Shown here piece after piece: positions 33,201-48,198 of a stretch of DNA of 64,000 nucleotides. The stretch comes from Amaranthus tricolor (Eukaryota; Streptophyta; Magnoliopsida; Caryophyllales; Amaranthaceae), in assembly GCF_026212465.1 (NCBI RefSeq), contig NC_080049.1:6875792-6939791 (forward strand). Reading direction: 5' to 3'. Below the pieces are notes generated by a model, which did not search any database, was not told the DNA's origin, and saw nothing but the letters and a program-made list of their open reading frames with translations. Both the position numbers and the translations under genes were made by a program. Positions within the stretch are counted from its first letter, which is position 1; each line of letters starts with the position of its first letter.

Positions 33201-35157
33201 GCGACATTACCTTTATGGTGTCAAATGCAAGGTCTTTACGGATCATAAAAGTTTGCAATTTTTGTTCACTCAATCCGAGTTGAATTTGCGCCAACGACGT
33301 TGGTTAGAACTTATCAGTGATTATGATTTAGAGATTTCATATCACGAAGGTCGTGCGAATGTAGTCGCTGATGCTTTGAGTAGGAAATCGAGGCATTCCG
33401 TCTCAGCGTTAATAACCTCTGAGGAGTTGTGTAAGGAGTTTGGGAGAATGAACTTGGAGATAATCCAAGAAGGGGAATTGGAAGCCAGGTTGAGTGCCTT
33501 GTCTATTCAACCTACCTTTTTCGAAGAGATTATGGCTAAGCAACTGGAAGACCCAAAGTTTATAAAACTTCGGGAGCAGATCGGTGAAGGGAAAGCTGAA
33601 GGTTTTACAATTCATGAGGACGGTAGTCTTCGTTTTAAGGGACGGTGGTGTGTGCCGGATGGGTGTGACTCCTTGAAGGAAAAATTATTGAACGAAGCTC
33701 ATTATTCTAGATACTCGGTTCATCCTGGTGGGGATAAGATGTATCAAGATTTAAAATGCATGTTTTGGTGGTCTGGTATGAAAAAGAATATTGCTGAATT
33801 TGTTTCCAAGTGTTTAACGTGTCAAAAGGTTAAGAGTGAACATCGAAGACCAGCTGGGTTACTGCAACCTCTAGAAGTCCCGGTCTGGAAGTGGGATGAC
33901 ATATCTATGGATTTCGTGTTAGGGTTGCCACGAACTAAAGCTGGTAATGATACTCTTTGGGTTATCGTGGATAGGCTTACTAAGTCTGCAAGGTTTATTC
34001 CGATGAACTGTAAGTGGGATATGGACCAACTTGCTCGTGCCTATATTAGATACGTTGTTCGATATCACGGAATACCTCGTACTATTGTCTCTGATCGTGA
34101 TACTCGATACTTGTCACATTTTTGGAAATCATTACAGCAGGCTTTGGGAACCACTCTTCTTCATAGTACGTCTTTTCACCCTATGACGGATGGTCAGACT
34201 GAACGTGTCAATCAGATACTAGAAGACATGTTGAGAGCAATAGCCATGGAATGGCAAGGTTCATGGGATGAACATTTGGATTTAGTGGAATTCTCTTATA
34301 ATAACAGTTATCAGGCAACAATTCAAATGGCTCTGTTTGAAGCACTTTATGGTCGTAAGTGCCGTAGTCCTGTATGTTGGGATGATTTTACTGAATCTGT
34401 CACCTTAGGACCTGATATGCTTGTACAAATGACTGAGAAAGTAAAGTTAATTCGCGAAAAAATGAAGGCAGCCCAGGATAGACAAAAATCGTACGCCGAT
34501 CTCCGACGACGGCCTGATGAGTACGAAGTGGGCGACAAAGTTCTACTCCGTGTGTCTCCGATGAGAGGTGTGGTTCGTTTTGGTGCTCGTGGGAAGTTAA
34601 GCCCGCGTTTCATTGGCCCCTATGATATTGTGGAGCGGATTGGGAAGTTAGCTTACCGGTTAGCGTTACCTAATGCGCTGGGTAAAGTTCATGACGTTTT
34701 TCATATTTCCCAGTTAAAACGTTATGTTGCGGCTTCTTCGCATGTCTTAGACCCGGAACCGTTAGAACTTGATGAAAGCCTCACCTATGAAGAGCAACCT
34801 GTTCAGATTTTAGATAGAAAGGTTCGCAGTACTCGGCGAAAAGATGTTGCAATGGTTAAGGTTCTATGGTCAAATCATCGGTCACAAGAGGCAACTTGGG
34901 AAACAGAAGCTTCAATGCGAGAGAAGTATCCGCATCTTTTTCCTCAGGTTAGTAAGTTACGGGGACGTAACTTTTTAAGAGGGGTAGGAAGCGGTAGAAT
35001 TTTGCGTTTTGCGCGCTTTGAGGTTTATTTTGATCTATTTCTTTTGTTGTGTGCTTGTTTTGTCATTTTTTTTATGTGTGTGATTGTTGTGTGTTTTGTG
35101 ATTGATTGTTGTATGTTGTGTTTGAACGTTGAGGTTTTGGGGTCAAAACCTTTTTAA
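30259..35157 (+). CDS. Gypsy Gag-Pol polyprotein, intact
   Basis: 1632 aa in one frame from [15 protein letters not shown]. Gag core with DADYWW near residue 95. Zinc knuckle [14 protein letters not shown] near 313. Aspartic protease [12 protein letters not shown] near 449. Reverse transcriptase with [14 protein letters not shown] near 785. RNase [14 protein letters not shown] near 931. Integrase with an H2C2 finger ([13 protein letters not shown] near 1155), catalytic D region ([10 protein letters not shown] near 1213), D (IVSDRDTRY) and E ([10 protein letters not shown]). GPY/F module [17 protein letters not shown] near 1445. Chromodomain-like end ([22 protein letters not shown]) near 1515-1560. 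About 70 further residues are strongly hydrophobic and the stop overlaps the polypurine tract. It encodes everything needed for particle formation, reverse transcription and integration. Confidence 0.97.
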   Translation: MPPFLKRSVPRGNSDRVLRNLVKALAGARNPRPKSLEEKASSISKRIAQSKPSTYSGKGEPSMLENWLREFDKLFSVVRCPAELMVDQAAFFLVEDADYWWTHSKMRLISENDGDLSWEGFKGALRDQFYPPHVRKDKSNEFARFEMGNLTVDEYYQKFMEYLKFCPDDVPTEGKKIQRFELGLSYEIQKHIETDRYDTLDQLYKRVAQIGNVIRKEKEKLGHSGEKRKEPVFQNDTNASNQVQNQFKKHKPFGGFQEKGFHSGQNSKNGGNSRIEARMQKPLYDRNGKERIFNCRRCQKNHPGRDCRGALVDCSYCGKPGHRMYECYTRIGQQELQGGNHRGFQQQRLTNGRSSNEAGRGNHNGGSFGRNLGGASNPRFLGNNSGVQQRPGNARNENFFSSQRGNQGGVTTSTQNDGRLSAVNSREAAQASDVVIGTFCINTKSVKVLFDSGASYSFVSKSRVKDLELENPEKTSFSVSTPSGETFQCNTLFREVPVKIGKVKFPSNLFSLVMDDLNVILGMDWLSRYKAIIDCEEQSVTLSGPRGEKVKYRSLPKGPRIKIVSSLKVKKLIKQGQPWFLCSISKVGERELQLGNIPVVCDFRDVFPEELPGMPPRRDVDFSIDLIPGTGPISKAPYRIAPKEMEELKVQLEELLEKGYIRPSVSPWGAPVLFVRKKDGTMRLCIDYRELNKVTVKNKYPLPRIDDLFDQLQGAGVFSKIDLRSGYHQLRIKEEDISKSAFRTRYGHFEFTVMPFGLTNAPAAFMGLMNRVFNAYLDKCVVVFIDDILVYSKNQEEHREHLRIVLQILRENQLYAKFSKCEFWLEQVAFLGHIVSKEGISVDPAKVAAVRDWSTPRNVTDIRSFLGLAGYYRRFVKDFSRIARPLTALMKKEKKFEWTEECEKAFQLLKEKLTTAPVLTLSDPSLEYSVYSDASKHGLGCVLMQDRKVVAYASRQLRTHEVNYPTHDLELAAVVFALKIWRHYLYGVKCKVFTDHKSLQFLFTQSELNLRQRRWLELISDYDLEISYHEGRANVVADALSRKSRHSVSALITSEELCKEFGRMNLEIIQEGELEARLSALSIQPTFFEEIMAKQLEDPKFIKLREQIGEGKAEGFTIHEDGSLRFKGRWCVPDGCDSLKEKLLNEAHYSRYSVHPGGDKMYQDLKCMFWWSGMKKNIAEFVSKCLTCQKVKSEHRRPAGLLQPLEVPVWKWDDISMDFVLGLPRTKAGNDTLWVIVDRLTKSARFIPMNCKWDMDQLARAYIRYVVRYHGIPRTIVSDRDTRYLSHFWKSLQQALGTTLLHSTSFHPMTDGQTERVNQILEDMLRAIAMEWQGSWDEHLDLVEFSYNNSYQATIQMALFEALYGRKCRSPVCWDDFTESVTLGPDMLVQMTEKVKLIREKMKAAQDRQKSYADLRRRPDEYEVGDKVLLRVSPMRGVVRFGARGKLSPRFIGPYDIVERIGKLAYRLALPNALGKVHDVFHISQLKRYVAASSHVLDPEPLELDESLTYEEQPVQILDRKVRSTRRKDVAMVKVLWSNHRSQEATWETEASMREKYPHLFPQVSKLRGRNFLRGVGSGRILRFARFEVYFDLFLLLCACFVIFFMCVIVVCFVIDCCMLCLNVEVLGSKPF

Positions 35158-35163
35158 GGGGGG
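35156..35163 (+). promoter_or_regulatory. Gypsy polypurine tract
   Basis: AAGGGGGG, followed by TAGTC and then the 3' LTR. The gag-pol TAA stop overlaps its first two bases. Confidence 0.88.
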
Positions 35164-35168
35164 TAGTC

Positions 35169-37644
<2,476 letters not shown>

Positions 37645-38179
37645 TGAAGTACCTAGAAAGTAGTGCACACCTAGACAATGATGGAGAGGTAGGAAAGAAT
37701 TCAGTTTTTTCGGTATTTAAAAAATAATAATTTGCAAACTAAAATCTTTAAATTTAGTCGTTTTGGAAAATACAACATCAAAGTTTACTTTTCGCGAACT
37801 ACAGTCTCTAAGTTAAAAAAAGTCAACATCGATACAGCCACTTCACCAGTATTCGATGACTTATCCCTAAATATCGTCCTTTGACCCTTTTTTACCTTTC
37901 ACTTCAACCTAACTACTTAAAATTAACCACACCACCCCTAATCACCCCCTTCACAAGTCAAGCCGCAACCTTCCTACTTTTCTCTTTACCACTACTAACC
38001 TTTCATCATTTTCCCTTTCCTCCCCCTCCATAATTTTCTCTCTCCTTCTCTTCCTACTCCTCCTCCAACCATTACTTTCATGGAAAAAATTACTTTTATT
38101 TTCAAGAAAGTTTTAATTATGACACTCACGTTCCCAAAACTTTGTGGATCATCTCATGATGAATTTCTTGAGTCCCTTG

Positions 38180-39651
38180 GTAATTGATAACCGGGTTTCT
38201 AGCACGTTGTTAATACTAAGCACCAAGTTATACAAACAATATTTATAATCACCCTGATACTACTACAACGAGTGTAATGGTAAGTCGGGGGTCGAACCAC
38301 AAGGACAAGGGATGCTAGACTAAAGACTTGGTGTGGGAAGGTTATATGAAAGGTTGGTTGGTGGGTGAACTTAACTAATAACAAGAATAAGAAGCGAAAC
38401 TCAACAATGAAAGACAAGCGGGGAGTAGACTATGTCCACCCTAGGATGCTCTATTGGAAATAAAGATAAACTAGGTCAAGGGAGTTCGAACGATAATCAA
38501 TCAAGACACTCTAGATATCGAGAGGAAGTTGGTGACCTTATAAGCCACACGAACGACCTATAATCGCCCTATATCTCTCTAGGAGTGGCAGGAAAAGATT
38601 CAAATCGAATATCTATCAACAACCATCATCAACCTCAACCCTAATCCTAAACATTAAAGACAAGACCAAACCTAGGGTTTTTCTCACCTAAAACCTCTAA
38701 AGAAACTACTCTAACATACTAGAGATAAAAGCAATAAACAAGGAAAGCATTAGAGGAATTGAAGAACATGAAAGCATTAAATCTAAACTAAGAAAGCATT
38801 AAATGAAAGCATTAAAGGAAAGCACTAGAAGAAAGCAATAGAGGAAAGCAATAAAGACATCAAAGCATTAAAGAAATAAACTTACATAAATGAAGTGACA
38901 TGAAAATAGATAGAAACATAAATGAAAAACAATAAATCTACACTAGGGCTAAAAGTAAAGAAGAGCAATGAAAGAATGATGTTCTAGAATGAGGCACAAA
39001 GGCACTCATACTAGGCATCCCCCCCAAGCATTCTTTTGGGTTTTACAGAAATGAGGGGTATTTATAAGCTAAGGAACTAAAGGGTTAAAATGCCCTAAAA
39101 ACCCTCGGAGTTCGGTTTGCAAAGAAAAGAAATCGCGCAGTCTGGGGACTCCATTCGGCCAAATAGGACCATGATTCGCCCGAATGGTACCTCATTCGAC
39201 CGAATGGAGGTACATTCGGGCTTTCCAAACGTTTTGATCTCTTTTCCTTGGAGTTTTGAAGTCAATCGCCCAAATTGCTTCTTGGTTCGCCCGAGTCTAG
39301 CTCCATTCGACCGAATGGTACTTGGATTCGGTCGAATCCTTGTTCTCCTTGGCCCAATCGAATCTTTGAAGCCTTAGATGGCTTCCGGACTTTGCGAGGA
39401 CCTTGAGTAGGGCTTGGAAAGCATGTCATGACTCCGGTACGCGCCTCTAATCTTCGATCAAAGTGTCTAAGTCTCGTACGCAACGTAAAATACCTTAAAA
39501 TCTCCGAAAATACCTGAAATTACCTCAAAACTCCATGGAGACAAGAGCAAGGTAAAATCATGCGTAAAGTGTGTAAAAAGCATTCTGAAACGCGAGACTC
39601 GACACTACAATGAGGAGATAAATGTGTTCTAAAAACGAGCACATCAGTAAT
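38180..39651 (-). mobile_element. Solo LTR of an Athila/Tat-like retrotransposon, with TSD
   Basis: The LTR is 38185-39646 (1462 bp). On the minus strand it begins TGATGTGCTCGTTTTTAGAA and ends CTAGAAACCCGGTTATCA, flanked by GTAAT (38180-38184, 39647-39651). The end GTGGTTCGACCCCCGACTTA plus CCGGTTATCA is typical of Tat/Athila-type LTRs (from memory of such elements). It holds repeated CATTCGACCGAATGG palindromes near 39200-39320. Confidence 0.8.
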
Positions 39652-40133
39652 ATTTCTAGTGATTTAATTTGCTTTACTCAGAATCTTTATGCATTTTATT
39701 TTCAAAGTTAATTTGTGTTATTTAATGCACAATTAGAAAAATTTGTGAATGCCCAGAGGGAAAAAGTAATGAATTTAATAAATTAAGTGTCCTTAGTGTT
39801 GAAATTATTAATATGAATGAAAATATATAAAAAGTCCAAAAAATTATAAACCATAAATATTGTATCGAAGAATTGGGAAAAACTCAGATGGTTAAATCTT
39901 AAAAATGAAGAATTTATTGGTTTTAATGTACAAAGTAGAGAATTGATGGATATCCATGAGGTAAATTTATCTAAATTGAGCTATGTTTATGAGAAAAACC
40001 AATTGATGTAATGGAGATTGATGACAAATGTAAAGATTAGAAAAATTGTACGTTTTTGTGCCAAATTCTTTAACCATGGACAGGTGGAGGGTGAGAGGGA
40101 AAAAATCAGGTCCATTGAAAGAAAGGCTGGAGG

Positions 40134-40161
40134 AGGAGGAGGAGGAGGAGGAGGAGGAGGA
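40134..40161 (+). repeat. (GGA)n microsatellite
   Basis: About nine GGA units inside the right TIR of the long-TIR element. Confidence 0.9.
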
Positions 40162-40908
40162 GAGAAAATGCTAGTGGGGAAGAGAGAGAAAATGATAGAG
40201 GGGTGGTGGTGGTGGTAAAAAGAGAGGTTGGAAGGTTGTGAAAAGGATGATTAGGGGAGTGGTTAAATGTAAACGATTAAGTTAAAGTCAAAGATAAAAA
40301 GAAAAGGTCAAATGATATTTTGAAAATGACTCACCCAATTCCGGTGAAGTTGGTGTATCAATGTCAACTTTCGTAACTTAGAAACTCTATTTCACAAAAA
40401 GTAAACTTTGAGACTGTATTTTTTACAATGACTAAATTTGAAGGTTGTAGTTTACAAATTATTCTCTAATAAGTATGTCTTTTATTTCTCTTGTTGTAAT
40501 TCATAATATATAAAATAAAAAATAATGAAATAAAGGTTTATTTATTTGAAAGATTATCATGACTATGAATATGGAGGACTATGGATAGGAGAAGTCATTT
40601 AGTATATAGCGTTATCAGCACATTTATGTAGCATAATAGCAAAATTGTGCAACAACATATTAGCAAATAAAATACTTCCTATCACCTATCTTAGGTTCAT
40701 TCATTTGTTATTATCTGCTAACTTAACTAAATGTATAAATTTTTTTTACTAGTTTGTTATATAGGTTAGTTAATGGATAATAAGTTTGTTATAAGATCCT
40801 ATTGTGAGCTTAAGACGTTTATTTGCCTTATGTTTAGTACCTTTGAATGTTAAAAACTACAATTAATAAAGTTAAGTCTTCTTTAAATTTTCTTGAGCTT
40901 TTAAAACA

Positions 40909-40921
40909 TGGTATCAGAGCC
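40909..40921 (+). promoter_or_regulatory. Relict retrotransposon primer-binding site
   Basis: TGGTATCAGAGCC matches the initiator Met-tRNA PBS exactly and follows a sequence ending ACA, as LTRs do. No matching LTR or pol was found downstream. Confidence 0.6.
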
Positions 40922-41132
40922 GTGCCTTATATTCTCTAGACCAAAAATTTAATTTTTTCTATTTGTCTCAAATGTTATTTTATTGATTTCATCAATACAC
41001 CATGCATTCCTTAATCACATATATGTTCCCAAATATGAGTTTAAGACTCAAGGAACCAAATACATCAATTTTCACGTTGACTTGAGTCCCACGAACTACA
41101 TCTCTTCATCATATCTCAACTCATGTGCATCA

Positions 41133-41310
41133 CCAATGCGAAAATCTCATACACCATCTTTGTGTAAATCTTATATACCTTTTATGTGTAAATTACATTG
41201 ATCACCTATGTGTAAATTTCATACACCATCAATGTGTAAATAAAATACACCATCTTGATGAGTAAATCACATATTCCTTTAATGTGCAACTCACATGCAC
41301 AGCCTTGGGA
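41133..41310 (+). repeat. Degenerate tandem repeat of about 30 bp
   Basis: Units of the form CACCAT..TTGTGTAAATCTTATA recur five to six times with drift (TGTGTAAAT at about 41160, 41185, 41211, 41235). Confidence 0.7.
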
Positions 41311-44300
41311 GTAAACCACATATTATACCTTCACCTCCACAAGTAAAATAACATAGCCATGTCCAATCAAGCCCTTCAAATGCATCAACTACAAAAAGGT
41401 GAAAACCCAACTAAGTCAACACATAGCTTGAAGTTGTTGTTCGCAATGTTTTGGCCATCATATTTGAAGGATTGTCTTACGTAGCTAACTTCACCAAACT
41501 AAACCACTTCATCTCGATCTCATCCTATATGAAGGGACATTTGATGTTAATGTGTTTGGTCTTCTGATGAACCAAAGAAATCACACTTGTACTAATACAT
41601 ATATACACATACTAAACCTAGGCTAGAACGTAATGTCCTATAAGAGCCATTAACCACTTTACTTCTTGAAAGGACTTTAAAATAGCCAAAAATTTCATTT
41701 TGATTTTTCACATGGCTGTATCACCCAAAGTAGATACGAAGCCTAAAATTCATTTTTTAGATCAATGTTATTTATTAATTTCGCCGGTACATCATACATT
41801 CACTAATCACCTCCATGTGCCCACACATGGGTAACTCAAGGCTTTAAATACAACATGATCCTTCCTTATTCATAGACATTCATAGAAAATTTTTTTATCG
41901 CAAATACACGGTGTACGTATAGTTGCAGGTCGAACAACTGAAGTTAGGATCAATTTAGTTTACTGAATTCTTGTAATTATGCATGAATAAGATAAATAAT
42001 ATGGGTAGAGTTGTCTTAAAAAAAATAATTAATAAAAAAAGCTCAATAATAAGAAAGATTAAGATATTGGAAATCTTTACTATTGCACATGAATATTAAT
42101 TTGTACTTATTAGTCACAGAAAAGGGGTCATAAACATGATTAAATGAGAGCTAGTCCATTTCATATTTTCATTTTATTAATTGACTATCAAATTAAAACC
42201 TAATTAATTACTCTCTCAACCAACTGCCGTTTGATTGATTCAAATTAATTAGAATCTAACTTAAATTTACCTTAAGACTAAGTTATTTCTAATCTCATAA
42301 TGTCATCTTATTGGTTAATTTAACAGATATGTTTACCCAATGTTCATTAAACACGAATGTAATCAAAAGACACAATATTCAAAAAATAACATCATTCTTA
42401 AATCAGTTCACATACAATAGGGTTCAATCATTTTTCTTCTTTCCTATAAAGGAAACTACAAACTAAATATGAAAGAAAAATAAATAGATGAGCAAAACCC
42501 TGATCAAGATATTAATTAATAATATAGATAGACATTAAAAATGCTAATTGAAATATAAAATCCAAGATTGACAAATAAATAATAGAAAATAAATTCAAAA
42601 AATCAAAAGAAGACTATTTTAGAGAGAAAATATATCTAAAACATAACTATAATATAATGAAATCAATGACATAATTGAAACTAATAAATGAAAATTCTTG
42701 GAGGTTATAAGACCCTAGAAAAACCTTAGGAAATTATAGTTATATCAAGGGTTTATATAGTTTACATAGAATTCTAAAAGATCAAATAGGATAAAATAAA
42801 CCTAAAGTAGGTAGAATACCCAAAGGATAGATATTTCTTAAAAAAAAAAAGAGAGAAAGATAGAACTGTAGGGTTCTAGTACTGTTAACTTTTAACGTAC
42901 GGAAAACTAAAACCTTTCTAAGACCCAATTATTGACATTAGATGAAACAAATAAATATCGGGATGAGAAATTATACCTTTGTACTGTGAATCCACTAGCA
43001 AAATATAACCACGAGATAAGAACCGCAAATGAAGTTCCTCTAGTGTAGTCCACAAACAATGTCTTGTAAGACCTTATATACTAGTACGATGTTTAAGAAC
43101 AATTCTTAAAACTAATTTTATGTGTATACAAATCTTGTATTTGACCTCACTTATAATTTGTTAAGACAATATACGTAAATTTTCTTAGTCTTAAATATTG
43201 AAAAATCAAAGAAAAATCACATATACATTTCCATATGAAACCTGACGGTAATACTCCACTCAAAGTGAATGTGTGCATCTATTATCTTATATAGTATGTA
43301 TTCCATCATTATACATTGCATACGATTAGTATACCAAAACCATAAAGTGGTGTTATTACTATGCAAGGTAACTTAATGTGCTACTAAAGAAACCATAGAA
43401 AAAGCCTTCAAAAGCACTTAATTTTTCAATTATAAAAGAATCAATACTCTCGTAATAGCACATATTAAGAACAAAATGTTTAGGGAGTTACACAATTAAA
43501 TTAACAAATTAATATACCCATTATATTATATTGAAGATTATGACTAATATTTAATCTTACTAGATTAGTCACATGAACTTAGACTTATATAGGTCCAAAC
43601 ACACAAAATGGTCTCACACAATTATATGGTGTTACCCATTAGTTTTAGTGACATCAAGCTCGTACCATTATCAAATAACGGTTCAGTGACGTTTATTGGT
43701 CTCTAATAAAACATAAACGTTATTCAATGTAGACTAAATTAACATCTCGTTGTATACTGACTTAATTACGTTAAACGACTTACAAAATAATCACTTGATT
43801 ATTGAACATTTCTAACAAGAACTAATCCTAAAATTGCTAATTAGACTTTGATTAGCCAGAACCTTAACTAATTTCCGAATTGGGCTTTGCCCGCGTAGAT
43901 TTAAGGAGACTACTATCATAAAATGGCTATAAAATTTTACTTAGTAGTTCGTTTGGGCGAATAATATGTCATTAGAAAGATCTTAAATTATTTTTTTTTT
44001 CCAATAACGCTAATCTCGCATCATTTTGACTTGTGCACCAATCATTGTAATCAAAACAATATCAGGTATTAGATTTTTGCCTTCAAATGTTTGGACGTTT
44101 TGGCCGTTCGTTACTTTTCTTCTTTTCTTGATCTAACTTGTTTGGTGTTTTTATACCTCCAAAAATCTTACTTTTTCATAGACAATGCTCATTTTACCTA
44201 AAAAAAGCAGAGAGCCGGTGACACAAAGATTCCAATATAAGCGTAAAATCCAACTTTATATGATGGACTACTCCTAATAGCAATTAGTTTTAGGTTGAAA

Positions 44301-45439
44301 ACCTTTCGAGTTTATGAGTAGTTAACCCTCCTCTTATCATGTGTAGCATAGGTCAAATTTATGTGAATAATTAAAAATAGCAATGAAATAATGATCAATT
44401 AAAAATTTTATTAGTGTTGGTTTCTTAACATGGTATTAGAATTTAGAAGCCAACTTAAAAGAAAGTCATGGATTGAATCTCATTATCACCCAACTTTTAT
44501 CACGACGTATATGCTATTATATCATCATCAAGTTTGAGAAGAACATACGGTGCATCCATATGAAAATCAAATTTTTGAAAGAGAACATAATAGAATATAT
44601 ATCACATGGATTTTCGACTATATATCAACGTAAACTTTTAGTGTAAGAATCGGTCACTTGACATAATAATTGATATAAGAAGTTCAAGTCACGAAATCAT
44701 TCACTCTTTATGCCTATTGGAATACTCAATGCTATATATGCGGGAGATTTCTATCATATTTACAATTCTAATCCAAAATATTTCCGTGTGAATTAAGAAA
44801 TTATCAAATATATTTTCGAGTTGCAACTATCAGCTTTATCTTTTAGTTAAATTGATCCTTTGACACATATAAATACATGTTTGACAATTAGTTAAACTTA
44901 AAGAGTAAAAATGTTATAAGTAGAGGCATTGATGATAGAGAAGCAAAGATAGTTAGAAAGAGAGCGAAAGAACAATGTTAATGTCAGATAGGGCTAAGAG
45001 AGAGATAAATGGTAGTAAAAGACATAAAGACAAGAGAAAGGAGGGAGAAGTTAGTGAAAGTCCCCACCATTAAAGATACTCATGTCTCATACATTCATTT
45101 CTCAATCCCCTTCCTTCCCCACTCCATTAATGTAACCCATAATAAAAACAAAGGAAAAAACATAACCAAAAATATAATATAAAGAAAATGGATTATTATT
45201 ATTATTAGGATTATTAGATTCCTTTACCTGACTCCAGTTGTGGCTGACCCATGCCAATCCCTCCTCCTTTTCATCTGCCCCATCACTCTTTCCATACCCG
45301 TTCATGTGGACTTTTTACGTTCAAGCTTTGCTTATATATTACTTATTCCGTTATTATTTGTGTACTATGTATAGGTGTGTGATTTCTTCATGTATAAGAT
45401 TTTTGGTGCACATTTTGATATTTGATAGATCAACGCTAT

Positions 45440-45590
45440 GAAACCGTCTCACCATTAGATGGGTATATATAATCTGCATATTTTTCTAACTGATCACTTT
45501 AAAATTGTAAGTGATCACTTTAACACGCTAAACGTAAATGGGTTAAGCCCGATAGACATAGTCTCACCATGAGATCGTCTCATTTAGTTG
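45440..45590. mobile_element. Small MITE with CCGTCTCA ends
   Basis: GAAACCGTCTCACCATTAGA on the left is matched inverted by CACCATGAGATCGTCTCATT on the right. About 150 bp, no coding capacity. Confidence 0.45.
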
Positions 45591-46731
45591 ATATTATATA
45601 AGGTAGACTATAGGAGTTAAGAATGATAGGCGGATAAAATAATAGAGATTTGACACTACATTCATCCTAGTTTGAACGAACATGGATATTCATTAATTAG
45701 TGGGTGGTGAATGGGTGTGAGATACACTATGAATTATATAGTAAGGGTTTATGTTTTATGAGGTACACTATGAATTATATTAAATGAAATTGAACTAATA
45801 AGTAAACATTACAAATTCTAAAATTTTGTTTTTAAAATTTTATGAGAATTAAGATTATATGTCACTCATGTACTCCCCATTTCACTAAAATCTCATTGGC
45901 TCACTCAAGTATTAAAATGTTTATTGTTACCAAATGTAAGTTGGTCCACATAAATAAAATTTAAAAAAAAAATAAATAAATAAATAAAAAAAAACAAAAA
46001 GAGTGTATACCATTTAATAAATTTAAAAAGTTTATGTTGTAATTAATGGATAAAACAAATTTGCGGTGAGCATGAATCGATATTAAATAAGCGAGTAATT
46101 AATTATTTATTTACTGTTATTCCAACTGAGCTATCTCCTCATGTTAACAATAGTTGCTTGTAATTAATTATTTATTTACTGTTAAGAAGCGAGTAATATT
46201 AAATAAGAGTCTGCAGTTTTTATGTAAACAAACAATTTTTTCAATCTGTCATGTATAAGTTAGCATTGCTAGAATAAAAAATTGCATTGCAAATTGCAAT
46301 ATATAACTCCTCCACTAACGACGTTAAATAAAGATATAGCATTTCCTTCGTTGTTATTTACTCTTTGAACTTTAGGGTTTTTTTATGTGGTATATAAACA
46401 TTTAATTTAAGCTACGTAGTGAGTTTTACCTTTTAATTTTTTTACATGATAGACAAAAGAGAAGTTTTTTTTATTAACTTTACGCTATCTTTACTCAATG
46501 TAACGTCATTTTTTCAAAAAAAGTACAAACGTCATGATCATCCTAATTAGCCACATATTTTGCGTTCTAGTTGAAAAAAGTACTTAATTTAACCAACTTA
46601 TCATTTTGTCTACCACATGGAAAACTTGAAAGGTCAAGGACACCACGCGAATTTAAAAAATATTTGTGAAATAGCCAAACACTCAGGATCACCACATGGA
46701 ATTTTCTTATTATTTTTTTCTTTCCATTTTT

Positions 46732-46855
46732 CACGTCTTGTATGAGACCATCTCACGCTGACACGACCTCAACAAGAAGCACATAAGCTAAAAGTTTCTA
46801 TTATTAGACTATTAGTATGAGGCATGTCTTAGAACCCGTCTTATACAAGAATTTG
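46732..46855. mobile_element. Small MITE with CTTGTATAAGAC ends
   Basis: The left end TCTTGTATGAGACCATCTCA and inverted right end TTCTTGTATAAGACGGGTTC form an imperfect TIR around about 85 bp. Confidence 0.55.
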
Positions 46856-47139
46856 TAAATTTTAAAATTTTCATCTTACATTGAATATTCTATTTTTTTT
46901 AACATAAATTTTGATAGAAATAACCTCACTTAACATAACCTATATTATTTACAAAAAAGACAACGAAATTTAACTACGTACTTACCCCAAAATTCTCATA
47001 TTTTTCTTCAAAAACTAAATCCAAAATTAATACCCTCCGTCCCTCCTGAAATACCAAACCCTATTTATACAATCTTCTATTATGTAGATCTAATCCTCTC
47101 ATTATATTCTCGAATGTTGGAAGTTTCATTTTAATTTTT

Positions 47140-47390
47140 GTTTTGTTATAGGCCTATAAAGATCATATGGTTACCAAATGCGTTTGGTCGTTATATAGAC
47201 CGTTATAGTTGTAAATAGTAGTCATATGCCTTTGACGACCAAACAAGTGTAGCCAATCGCAACCAAGACTGACACTAATTTCATAACCGACACCAATTTT
47301 CCTCAAGCGAGTAAGGAATTGAACCTTAGACCTACTCAACAAAGGCAACACACGACACTCCAACCAATAGGCCACAAGTTATTTAGTGAT
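47140..47390 (-). mobile_element. tRNA-derived SINE
   Basis: On the minus strand an A-box-like TGGCCTATTGG (47374-47364) is followed 39 bp later by a B box GGTTCAATTCC (47325-47315). This is the spacing of a tRNA-type pol III promoter, in a head reading GTGGCCTATTGGTTGGAGTG. The body is about 230 bp with no ORF of meaning. Confidence 0.6.
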
Positions 47391-47777
47391 TCTTCTTGCA
47401 AACTAGGTGTATTAGAATTGTGTTGGTCTTATTAATGTATAATTGTGTATTAGTTATGTATTAGTCTTATTAATATATAATTAGTACAGTGTTAGTCATA
47501 TTGGTGTAGTATTAGGTGTAATAGTATTGTATCGCATTAATGTATAATTAATATAATGTTTGTCATATTAGTTTAGTGTTAGTCGTATTTGTATAATAGC
47601 ATAGTATTATTATATTAATAGTTGTATTAGTATTGTATTGGTCGTAATGTATCATATTTGTATTACTGGTATTTACAATAATATTAGTCGTGAAGTATTA
47701 GTTTAGTTGTCCATCTATAAGTGATCTCAATGGGTGAAAATGGTGAAGATCATTTAGCATAGTGGAATGGGCTAATT
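47391..47777. repeat. Degenerate TTAGTATTAGTGTA-rich tract
   Basis: Low-complexity sequence of many drifting copies of (G)TATTAGTNNTATT and TTAATGTATAATT. No gene. Confidence 0.6.
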
Positions 47778-48198
47778 AGTGTGATTAGAGGTGTTCATTC
47801 GGTTGATCGGGTCGGTTTCGGACGGGTGTTATTCGGTTCGGTTGCATTTCTGATCGGTTATTTTTCGGCTGTGTGTTACAACGGGTCATACTCGGGTCGA
47901 GTCGGTTAGTCACGGTTTGGTTAGAGATCGGTTATTCAAGCTATCGGGTTAGCATCAATTCGGTGTCGGTTGAAGTTCGTGTCGAGTGTCAATCGGTCTC
48001 GGGTTGTCATCGATTACTAATTGGTTCGATTTTTTCGGGTACAGATCGGGTTCGAGCTTTATTTTTCGAGTATTTATCGGTTACGGATAACTATTGATCG
48101 AGTCAATATCGAAATAAGTTAATAGTCAGGTTTTTAATTGATGTATGCTCATTTACTTACAAAAAATAATTACCGATTGTTTTATCAGATATAGCAAA

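Larger units (their letters stand above)
37718..40470. mobile_element. Long-TIR (Mutator-like) non-autonomous element
   Basis: Terminal inverted repeats of about 370 bp lie at 37718-38090 and 40100-40470. Matching landmarks include TTTAAATTTAGTCG, AAAGTTTACTTTT and CACTTCACC, each inverted in the right arm. Long TIRs with little internal sequence fit Mutator-like elements. I could not find a 9-bp target duplication, and no transposase is present. It is split by a solo LTR at 38185. Confidence 0.65.
40471..44500. other. Intergenic DNA with old LTR relicts
   Basis: No gene. A perfect primer-binding motif TGGTATCAGAGCC at 40909-40921, preceded by ...AAAACA, marks the 3' border of a decayed LTR and start of a lost internal region. 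A weaker one, TGGTATTAGAATT, is near 44431. The rest is AT-rich and unrecognised. Confidence 0.5.
44501..47139. other. Intergenic DNA with small MITE-like elements
   Basis: No gene recognised. A minus-strand frame at 45102-45305 (MNGYGKSDGADEKEEGLAW) ends at a CAGGTAAAG donor-like site but leads to no further exon. A single Stowaway-like end, TACCCTCCGTCCCTCC, lies at about 47031 with no partner. Confidence 0.45.

Noticed and set aside
41133..41310. Possible CRISPR-like array of short repeats
   Set aside because: Units are degenerate and contiguous without unique spacers; the genome is plant.
45102..45305. Minus-strand frame MNGYGKSDGADEKEEGLAW with donor-like end
   Set aside because: No downstream exon or recognisable domain; could be a captured exon fragment, but the evidence is too thin.
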